A program made the position numbers and the translations under genes. Source: Nitrospirota bacterium (GTDB lineage Bacteria; Nitrospirota; Thermodesulfovibrionia; Thermodesulfovibrionales; Magnetobacteriaceae). From it: a stretch of 7,976 nucleotides of DNA. Below the pieces are notes generated by a model. That model saw only the letters and a list, made by a program, of their open reading frames with translations. It was not told the DNA's origin and did no database searches. How positions within the stretch are numbered: position 1 is the first letter of the stretch; the number at the start of each line of letters is the position of its first letter. Positions 1 through 5,081 of the stretch are shown one piece after another. The DNA lies in the NCBI GenBank assembly GCA_015233265.1, contig JADFXZ010000068.1, positions 3,234-11,209 of the forward strand, written 5' to 3'.

Positions 1-422
1 CGGCCATAACGCGCCTTATCGACATGGGGGTGGAGGCGTTTCTGCTTACCTCAACGCTTCGCGGTGTGCTGGCGCAGCGGCTTGTTCGCATAGTGTGCGA
101 AAACTGCAAGACTATAGACGAGGAGGCGGCCTCCCCCGATGAGCTTGCCCTTATTGGCCTCAGCCCTGATGTCGTCTTATACAAGGGTACGGGATGTGAG
201 CAGTGTGCAGGGATGGGGTTTTTTAGCAGAAAAGGCATATATGAGCTGCTGGTGATTGATGATGAGTTGAAAAAGGCCGTCCTTAAAAGTTCGGATTCGA
301 CTGAGCTTAGACATATTGCAAAGAGGCATGGAATGAAGACCCTGATTGAAAGCGGGGCGCAGAAGGTCAGGGCAGGGCTGACCACCATTGCCGAGGTACT
401 GAGGGTTACGCAGGAGGTATAG
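1..422 (+). CDS. gspE: Type II secretion ATPase GspE, C-terminal part (5' end outside window)
   Basis: The reading frame is open from the first bases (the codon at position 3 is in frame), so the ATG at 24 is internal and only the last ~140 residues are present. GspE is the cytoplasmic hexameric ATPase that powers pseudopilus assembly in type II secretion; PilB of type IV pili is a close relative. The visible part starts in the conserved stretch AITRLIDMGVEAFLL and continues with LRGVLAQRLVR. It carries the tetracysteine zinc motif typical of the family, CENC followed about 35 residues later by CEQC, then the GIYELL segment and the usual ending around EVLRVTQEV. It ends at TAG 420-422. The catalytic Walker motifs lie upstream, outside the window. 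The next gene is gspF, which supports GspE over a stand-alone PilB. The TAG ending shows that amber works as a normal stop here. Confidence 0.93.
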   Translation, partial: AITRLIDMGVEAFLLTSTLRGVLAQRLVRIVCENCKTIDEEAASPDELALIGLSPDVVLYKGTGCEQCAGMGFFSRKGIYELLVIDDELKKAVLKSSDSTELRHIAKRHGMKTLIESGAQKVRAGLTTIAEVLRVTQEV

Positions 423-424
423 GC

Positions 425-1618
425 ATCCCCCTATTTTACTACAAGGCGGCCTCATGGGAAGGAGACCATCGTAACGGCGTCATTAACGCCCCCGACGAGG
501 AAACCGTCATCTGCACACTGAAGGACTCACGCCTTATCCCGTTATACATAACGCGCTCAGAGCCAAAGGGCAGGATTGAGATATTCAATAAGTCTGGTTC
601 GAAGGAAGTTCTCACCTTTACGACCGAGCTTGCGTCACTACTGGGTGCCGGGCTGCCCCTTGACAGAAGCCTCAGCATCTTAGCCGAGGTCTCTGACCAC
701 GGCTCAATGCGTTCAATAATCCAGTCGCTCTTAAAGACCATACGCGAGGGCAACTCGTTTTCAGAATCCCTCTCGAAACACCCCAAGGTATTCACGCGCC
801 TCTATATCAACATGGTAAAGGCGGCTGAGGCCGGCGGGGTTATCGAGGCCGTTATGGATAAACTTGCAGATTATCTGGAGACCTCGGGCGAGCTGAAAGA
901 GCATGTATATTCGGCGATGATATATCCAGTGCTGCTTGGCGTAACTGGTATTGGCTCAATAATCATATTACTGACCTATGTGATTCCTCAATTTGCCAAA
1001 ATATTTGAGGAGATGGGTGAGACACTGCCACTGCCCACACAGATATTGATGATGATAAGCGCATTTTTCAGTGACTACTGGTGGGCGGTAGTGGGTATAG
1101 TTGTTCTGTCAGTATTTGTCTATAAGAGATATGCCCTGACAGAGGAAGGGCGCTATAATATAGATGCCTTTAAACTCAAGGTATTCAGGGGCGTTGTCGT
1201 CACAGTAGAGACGGCAAGGTTTTCAAGGACTCTGGGGACACTGCTCAAAAGTGGCGTGCCGCTTCTTGAGGCCCTCAGAAACGTAAAAGATGTCATAAAT
1301 AACTTGATAATAAGACGAGCCGTTGAGGAGATCATCACGGGGGCGAAGGAGGGGAAGGGGCTTGCCGCACCGCTTGCGGCGGCGAATATATTTCCCCCGC
1401 TTGCCATTTCCATGATGAAAGTAGGCGAGGAGACAGGTGCGCTCGATGAGATGCTCCTAAAGGCGGCAAACACATATGAAAAGACCCTCAGGACAATGGT
1501 TCGAAGGCTGATAAGCATACTTGAGCCGGCTATGATACTGGTCATGGCCGTCGTAGTGGCCTTTATTGTAATCTCGATGCTTATGGCTATATTCAGTTTA
1601 AATGACATTCCAATGTAA
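425..1618 (+). CDS. gspF: Type II secretion inner-membrane platform protein GspF, with apparent ATC start
   Basis: GspF is the polytopic inner-membrane protein that couples the GspE ATPase to pseudopilin assembly. The frame gives ~397 residues, normal for the family, with two T2SSF repeats: the first before about residue 165 (including ELASLLGAGLPLDRSL), the second around 260-370 (including FSRTLGTLLKSGVPLLEAL and VGEETGALDEM). Hydrophobic segments lie near residues 165-189, 209-233 and 368-390. The N-terminus, reading PLFYYKAASWEGD, is clearly GspF-like and begins right after codon 425, which is ATC. A strong AGGAGGT ribosome site at 412-418 sits 6 nt before it. No ATG, GTG or TTG occurs in this frame between a stop at 347 and the ATG at 707. 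Starting at 707 would lose 94 conserved residues. Either ATC (or ATA at 419) is used, or the original ATG is mutated or misread. The gene lies 2 nt after the gspE stop. Confidence 0.9.
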   Translation: MPLFYYKAASWEGDHRNGVINAPDEETVICTLKDSRLIPLYITRSEPKGRIEIFNKSGSKEVLTFTTELASLLGAGLPLDRSLSILAEVSDHGSMRSIIQSLLKTIREGNSFSESLSKHPKVFTRLYINMVKAAEAGGVIEAVMDKLADYLETSGELKEHVYSAMIYPVLLGVTGIGSIIILLTYVIPQFAKIFEEMGETLPLPTQILMMISAFFSDYWWAVVGIVVLSVFVYKRYALTEEGRYNIDAFKLKVFRGVVVTVETARFSRTLGTLLKSGVPLLEALRNVKDVINNLIIRRAVEEIITGAKEGKGLAAPLAAANIFPPLAISMMKVGEETGALDEMLLKAANTYEKTLRTMVRRLISILEPAMILVMAVVVAFIVISMLMAIFSLNDIPM

Positions 1619-2051
1619 TCGCCAAAGCGGTGGCTTTACGCTGATAGAGCTGATGGTGACTATGATGATTCTTGCCATAGCACTGTCGGTTGTGGCCGTA
1701 AAGCTGACATCGAAAATGCCAGAGACGGCGTTAAAGGCGGCAACGCGGACGCTGCTTGCAGATATGAGATATGCCTCCCAGCTGGCCTCATCCAAGGGCA
1801 AAGACATAAAACTCACAGTTGACATCTCGGCTCTTTCATATACACTTAATGGCAAGACAAGGAAGTTTCCGGAAAACACGGCAATTGTAATCAAGGACAC
1901 CGAAGATAGACTGCTGCGAAATGGCAGCTGGCACGTAGTGTTCTATGCCGGAGGAGGCTCAACCGGCGGTGAGATTAAACTGTCCATCAGAAAAAAGGCC
2001 TTCAAGATAACTATCGACCCTATTGCAGGGGCGATGTTGACGAAGTCCTGA
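1602..2051 (+). CDS. gspH: Type II secretion pseudopilin, GspH-like
   Basis: This 149-residue protein has a short leader of 11 residues ending in GG, followed by the type IV prepilin signal FTLIELMV. Gly11 would be the prepilin peptidase cleavage point, Phe12 the methylated N-terminus and Glu16 the conserved +5 glutamate. The hydrophobic helix continues to about residue 35. The C-terminal half has FYAGGGSTGGEI followed by a strand-rich end, which matches the GspH/FimT minor pseudopilin pattern better than the major pseudopilin GspG. The start overlaps the end of gspF by 17 nt, so translation is probably coupled; no clear ribosome site is visible. After its TGA no gspI, gspJ or gspK follows, so the operon ends here or was broken by later insertions. 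GspH assignment is likely; GspG or a general FimT-like protein is the alternative. Confidence 0.85.
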   Translation: MTFQCNRQSGGFTLIELMVTMMILAIALSVVAVKLTSKMPETALKAATRTLLADMRYASQLASSKGKDIKLTVDISALSYTLNGKTRKFPENTAIVIKDTEDRLLRNGSWHVVFYAGGGSTGGEIKLSIRKKAFKITIDPIAGAMLTKS

Positions 2052-2315
2052 AAACGGGCGTATCGATTTAAGCTGCCATAAATGTTTTGAGACTGCCAAT
2101 TAAGCAAACTTATAAGGAAATGACAGTAGAGACATCGCAATAAAATCTGGCCTCAACGATACCCGCCTTAGTATCTCCGCGTAAGATATTGTTTTTGAAT
2201 AATATTTAAACTTCCACTACTGCAATCCTAAGATATGGGGCGGTTCAATGCGAAATAATATTCTTTAGGCTAATTTTATTGTTGATTTTGTAATCAATAT
2301 GTTCTGCTTTGTTTA

Positions 2316-2587
2316 AGTGCCAGGGGGCAGTATGCGTTTCATGGTAACGAAAGACAAGGTCAACATCAGGAAGGCTTCAGTTGTTTGTTCTACCACCGTA
2401 TTCACCAGACCTTAATCCAGACGAGTTGGTCTGACAATGATATAAAACATCATGGCATAGGCAAACAAATCATAACGAATGCAGACAACTTCAAGAAAAA
2501 GTCGCGTATTTCTTGCGTTCTTTGCAGAAATTGCTGGAAATCATCCATAGCTTTTTTATGCATAAAAAGTTGCAATATGCCTTATAA
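2316..2587 (+). pseudogene. Degenerate IS630-family transposase remnant (C-terminal half)
   Basis: Conceptual translation across several frames recovers pieces of an IS630/Tc1-mariner DDE transposase in the right order. At 2326-2367 it reads GSMRFMVTKDKVNI, typical of the segment after the first catalytic region. At 2360-2431 it reads GRLQLFVLPPYSPDLNPDELV, the family hallmark containing the last catalytic acidic residue. At 2436-2500 comes NDIKHHGIGKQ. At 2501-2587 the ending VAYFLRSLQKLLEI continues to a TAA. The pieces lie in different frames: there is a large internal deletion after KVNI, a one-base shift with a stop just after DELV, and another shift within the A-run near 2495-2500. The N-terminal half and terminal inverted repeats were not found. 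A dead copy, not a working transposase. Confidence 0.82.
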
Positions 2588-2727
2588 ATATGTCCGTTTA
2601 CATATGCACTGATTAATATGCTCAATATCCGCTTGGTCTTCGACTACTTGCGTATGTCAAAAAACTCAGCTTCTACGGTATGTGCTTGATGGAGAATAAA
2701 TTTATCGTGCATGGAGTTCAGAGGCAG

Positions 2728-2757
2728 TTGACAGAAGTTTTTAGGAAATGTTATTTT
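2728..2757 (+). promoter_or_regulatory. Likely sigma-70 promoter of tRNA-Thr
   Basis: A perfect -35 box TTGACA (2728-2733) is followed after 18 nt by TATTTT (2752-2757, 4 of 6 matches), preceded by TGT in the extended -10 position. Transcription would start near 2764, about 9 nt before the tRNA. No other promoter is needed for this gene. Confidence 0.6.
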
Positions 2758-2772
2758 TGCAAGGAAGCTGGT

Positions 2773-2845
2773 GCCACCGTAGCTCAGTCGGTAGAGCAGC
2801 TGATTTGTAATCAGCCGGTCGGGGGTTCGAATCCTCTCGGTGGCT
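2773..2845 (+). tRNA. tRNA-Thr (anticodon TGT)
   Basis: A full 73-nt cloverleaf can be drawn by eye. The acceptor stem pairs GCCACCG (2773-2779) with CGGTGGC (2838-2844), with T as discriminator base. The D arm is GCTC/GAGC around AGTCGGTA. The anticodon stem is GCTGA/TCAGC around loop TTTGTAA, with anticodon TGT at 2806-2808, reading ACA threonine codons. The variable loop has 5 nt. The T arm is GGGGG/CCTCT (two G-U pairs) around TTCGAAT. The CCA end is not encoded. The gene appears intact despite serving as a probable integration site, as expected when the element restores the 3' end. Confidence 0.96.
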
Positions 2846-2850
2846 TCCTT
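2799..2850 (+). other. Presumed attachment site (attL) in the 3' half of tRNA-Thr
   Basis: A tyrosine integrase gene lies 50 bp beyond the tRNA with its 3' end facing it, and all recognised genes from there to the right edge are on the other strand. This is the classical arrangement of an element integrated in the 3' half of a tRNA gene. The exact crossover cannot be seen because the second copy (attR) is outside the window; the span given covers the anticodon arm to just past the 3' end. Confidence 0.5.
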
Positions 2851-2894
2851 TATTTTCAAGGGGTTACCTTTCATTATCAATCTCAGTTCACTGC

Positions 2895-3962
2895 CTAACT
2901 ATGCAGTAAATATGCAGTTCGTTTTTCGTCAGCGTTTCCTGTTATGTCCAGCACGTTTACGGCATTCTGTAAGTGGTTCGGTGATAAATGGCTGTACCTC
3001 AATGTCATGGTCAAACTCTTATGCCCCAAAAGTTTTGATACTGTGGTAATATCCACTCCGGCCATAACAAGATGACTGGCGAAGGTATGACGTAGGTCGT
3101 GAAAGTGGAAGTCTGATATTCCTGCCCGTCTGCACGCTGTTTGAAAGCTCCTCTTAACATCATTGAAAGGCTTGCCTGTGGTATCGTCAAAGAATACATA
3201 GGGAACATCAAGCCGCCTTGAGATACTTTGCAGTACGGCCTTCAAGTCGTCATTGATAGGTATGTCCCGATGCTCCCCGTTCTTTGTGCGGTCAAGCCTG
3301 ATAAAACCATGTGTCAGGTCTATATTATCCCACTATACCGACAATATTTCACCCCTACGACAACCGGTATTGAGTGCGAAGGTAACGATTTCTTTCAGGT
3401 ATCCATTACAATTTCTAAGAAGCTCTTTACACTCCTCTTTTGAAAGATACCGCAAACGCCTGTTATTTTCCTCAAGTAACCGCACCTGTCTTACCTTTTT
3501 AAATGTGCTGTCATCTGCCATTTCCCATTGAACAGCCTTTGTAAACATGTGCTTCATAGTTGCCAGCAGACGGTTGACCGTTGCAGGTTTATTGCCCTTC
3601 TCTATCCTGCGTGTTTGGAATTGCTCGATTTGCATAGTATTAAAGCTCCTCAAGGGTAGATTTCCAAAAACATCTACCAACTGTAAGATAAAACCTCTCT
3701 TACTACGAAAAGAGCGTTGCCTTTCAGCCCAGATTAAATACTGCTCCGAAAGTTGCCTGAATGTGTAATTTGAGATTCTCTTGATAGGCTCAGGCTCTTT
3801 GCCATCACGGATAGCCCGCCTCTGGTTTTCGAGTTTTGCCTGTGCCTCTTTAAAGTTCGTGGTCTTTGCAGATTCACGGATAACCTTACCATCGTGGCCG
3901 ACATATCGTAACCAGTAAAAATCTGAACCTTTTTGCTTATAAATTCCTTTGTGTTTTGCCAT
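2895..3962 (-). pseudogene. int: Tyrosine integrase interrupted by an in-frame TAG
   Basis: Tyrosine recombinases of this kind integrate and excise elements at tRNA genes. Reading from the ATG at 3962 (MAKHKGIYKQ, with AGGAGG about 10 nt upstream) gives a frame of 355 codons ending at TAG 2895-2897. It has an N-terminal arm-binding domain (to about residue 60), a SAM-like core-binding domain (about 65-150) and a catalytic domain. All catalytic residues can be named: Arg202 in TGCRRGE, Lys227 in TKNGEHR, His288 and Arg291 in HDLRHTFASH, His314 in LLGHKS and Tyr323 in RYSHL. Codon 210 (3333-3335) is TAG, between EILSV and WDNIDLTHGF, where relatives usually have lysine; one base change (AAG to TAG) explains it. 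The frame is otherwise continuous with no shift. It starts 26 nt inside the end of the xre gene. Without suppression the product would be a 209-residue fragment lacking most of the active site. Confidence 0.9.
2897..2918 (+). repeat. Direct repeat TATGCAGT, possible integrase arm-type sites
   Basis: TATGCAGT occurs at 2900-2907 and 2911-2918, an 11-bp period close to one helical turn. The first copy is part of AACTATGCAGTA (2897-2908), which recurs inverted at 4215-4226. The pair lies about 50-75 bp from the tRNA end and overlaps the integrase stop codon, a reasonable place for arm-type integrase or excisionase binding sites. Function is inferred from position only. Confidence 0.45.
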
Positions 3963-4167
3963 GTCTCTTTTTGACCTCCTCTTTTTCATATTCCTTCTGC
4001 TCAAGACAATCGAGTAATGCCTTTAAACTACCACCTGCTGATTTCACCCCCTTTTCAAGATAACAGACATACTGTTCAGTTACACGTAATATTGCGGCAA
4101 AATCCTTCTGGTAAAGGTTGAGCCGCTGCCTAAATGCCTTAATTTCTGTCGGTGTCCACTCTTTCAT
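3937..4167 (-). CDS. Small Xre-type HTH regulator of the integrase module
   Basis: The protein has 76 residues from the ATG at 4167. It is almost entirely one helix-turn-helix domain of the Cro/CI (Xre) type: EWTPTEIKAFRQRLNLYQKDFAAILRV, followed by the recognition region TEQYVCYLEKGVKSAGG and a last helix LKALLDCLEQ. The C-terminal 20 residues are rich in Lys and Glu. A GTG at 4182 in the same frame would add five residues, but neither start has a ribosome site. A strong promoter places the transcription start on the ATG at 4167, which favours that start and a leaderless mRNA. The gene overlaps the integrase start by 26 nt, so the two are co-transcribed. It probably represses its own promoter and thereby the integrase, judging from motif copies in the promoter. 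Cysteines are unusual in the turn region but do not suggest a different family. Confidence 0.8.
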   Translation of the reverse strand: MKEWTPTEIKAFRQRLNLYQKDFAAILRVTEQYVCYLEKGVKSAGGSLKALLDCLEQKEYEKEEVKKRHGKTQRNL

Positions 4168-4173
4168 ATAGAT

Positions 4174-4202
4174 ATGATACACTTAAACTATGTTTATGTC
4201 AA
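4174..4202 (-). promoter_or_regulatory. Sigma-70 promoter of xre-int, predicted leaderless
   Basis: On the - strand a perfect TTGACA (4202-4197) is followed after exactly 17 nt by TATCAT (4179-4174, 5 of 6 matches). Initiation 6-7 nt further falls at about 4167, the A of the regulator's ATG. One copy of the motif AAACTATG (4185-4192) lies in the spacer between the two boxes, where a bound repressor would block the polymerase. Confidence 0.72.
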
Positions 4203-4237
4203 GGGTTATTTTTGTACTGCATAGTTTAGTGCATAGT
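4185..4237. promoter_or_regulatory. Operator-like half-sites ACTATGC upstream of xre
   Basis: The motif (A)ACTATG(C) occurs as AAACTATG at 4185-4192 on the + strand, and as GCATAGT (the reverse complement) at 4219-4225 and 4231-4237. The last two form a direct repeat with a 12-bp period. The first copy lies between the -10 and -35 boxes, the other two about 20-40 bp upstream of the -35. This is consistent with cooperative binding by the Xre protein or by the integrase/excisionase; which one binds cannot be told. Confidence 0.5.
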
Positions 4238-4305
4238 GGTTTATAACATGCCGATATTACGTGATAATTTACTAAGCGTGTTTGATACACAATCATGTTA
4301 CCGCC

Positions 4306-4617
4306 TTATCTGAATTTGCCGGTAAAAGGGTTAGATTCCGGTATTGTCTGCCGCTGAATCCACTTCTCTATTTCCCGCTGTCTGAACCGCACACCCCCTG
4401 ATTGCCCGACTTGTATCTTGAAATGTGGCAGTTGCTTGTTGCTCACCATTTTATTAATCGTGCTTTCAGATACTTTGAGATATGAGGCAAGGGATTTCTT
4501 GTCAAAGATAATATCTTCATGCTCACGCTTGCCATTACTGGCAATAGAGGGCTTCAGACGTTCCATGACGGCCTCTGCTATCGCATTTATATCTGATGGC
4601 TCAAGACTGGTTTTCAA
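4306..4617 (-). CDS. Excisionase-like HTH DNA-binding protein
   Basis: The protein has 103 residues. The centre contains an HTH_17/MerR-like winged helix typical of excisionases and element-borne regulators: FDKKSLASYLKVSESTINKMVSNKQLPHFKI, then a wing GGVRFRQREIEKWIQR. Before it lies a ~35-residue amphipathic N-terminal segment containing AIAEAVMERLKPSI. Such proteins bend DNA at attachment sites to steer the integrase to excision, or act as regulators. The start is TTG at 4617; a GAGGAT ribosome site 7 nt upstream supports it, and the next Met in frame would cut into the N-terminal helix. It starts 17 nt after the end of the upstream gene, so it is the last gene of the replication operon. 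No clear terminator follows in the 123-bp gap before xre. A plain transcription regulator is the alternative. Confidence 0.75.
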   Translation of the reverse strand: MKTSLEPSDINAIAEAVMERLKPSIASNGKREHEDIIFDKKSLASYLKVSESTINKMVSNKQLPHFKIQVGQSGGVRFRQREIEKWIQRQTIPESNPFTGKFR

Positions 4618-4634
4618 GTTTTATCCTCATGGTC

Positions 4635-5081
4635 TTAGTTTTTTCGTGTCTCATAGCCGTATTTGGTCTTAATGAATTCGTATGCTTCACGCTCCGCATC
4701 CGCCCTGTCAAGGCCGCCGTCAAACTCCATGATGGCCGCCCTCTCCATATAATCGTCAAAAAAGTCCCCGCTTCCGTACTGGCATAACCGGCCAGTCTTA
4801 TTACAAATATAATCCATGTGGTCAAGCCCAGGATAATAGCGTTCTTGCCGTTCCGTACATGTGGACGCTGTTGAAGTTCGTTGACATATCTCGACGGCCT
4901 CTGTGGTCGTTATCCGCTGAACCGGCTCGACATTGCTTTGTTTAATGATAGAAACGTATCCACCTGCTATCAAGGGCTGGATTGCCGTTTCGTTTGTTAG
5001 TAAGAACATATCACCAGCGCATAGGTTCTCTATCCCCGACGGTGTCTTGAGTTTAAATTTACGATTTGCAATATACGTCAT
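4635..5081 (-). CDS. Conserved element protein of unknown function with ERAAIMEFDGGLDRADAE motif
   Basis: I do not recognise a named gene. The 148-residue protein has an N-terminal part (about 1-45) that looks like a small beta-rich domain: FKLKTPSGIENLCAGDMFLL and a following GGYVSII. A variable linker with Thr/Ser and cysteines follows (CQRTSTASTCTERQER). The C-terminal third contains CNKTGRLCQYG, then ERAAIMEFDGGLDRADAEREAYEF split by an acidic turn. A segment of this last kind is, from memory, often found at the C-termini of small proteins encoded next to phage or plasmid replication genes. The two cysteines in CNKTGRLC could bind a metal with the earlier CxxxxxxxxxC pair, but this is speculation. 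The ATG at 5081 overlaps the stop of the ATPase gene (ATGA), so translation is coupled and a role in replication or its control is a reasonable inference. Confidence 0.7.
   Translation of the reverse strand: MTYIANRKFKLKTPSGIENLCAGDMFLLTNETAIQPLIAGGYVSIIKQSNVEPVQRITTTEAVEICQRTSTASTCTERQERYYPGLDHMDYICNKTGRLCQYGSGDFFDDYMERAAIMEFDGGLDRADAEREAYEFIKTKYGYETRKN

Larger units (their letters stand above)
2052..2771. other. 720-bp stretch without an intact gene
   Basis: Between the pseudopilin and the tRNA no open frame looks like a real gene. From 2052 to about 2315 I see only short AT-rich frames, including a seven-codon ATG frame behind an AAGGA near 2116, and no clear terminator or homology. From 2316 to 2587 lies an IS630 transposase relic. 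From 2588 to 2727 nothing is recognised. The tRNA promoter occupies 2728-2757. The stretch looks like decayed insertion-sequence debris behind the secretion operon. Confidence 0.6.

Noticed and set aside
2385..2612. 75-codon + strand frame as a small gene
   Set aside because: It is one of the shifted frames of the IS630 relic; the meaningful peptides lie in other frames.
2680..2898. 72-codon frame on the + strand running through the tRNA
   Set aside because: It translates the tRNA gene itself and its flanks; no ribosome site and no protein-like composition.
3333..3335. Reassignment of TAG to an amino acid in the element
   Set aside because: Of the complete element genes only the integrase has an internal TAG, the others end in TAA or TGA, the integrase itself ends in TAG, and the host gspE ends properly in TAG. 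One site is not enough for recoding.
4262..4300. Terminator behind the excisionase-like gene (GTGTTTGATACAC)
   Set aside because: Only a 4-bp stem and no T-tract on the - strand.
4601..4825. 74-codon - strand frame overlapping the small conserved protein and the excisionase start
   Set aside because: Overlaps two better supported genes in another frame; shows no family features.
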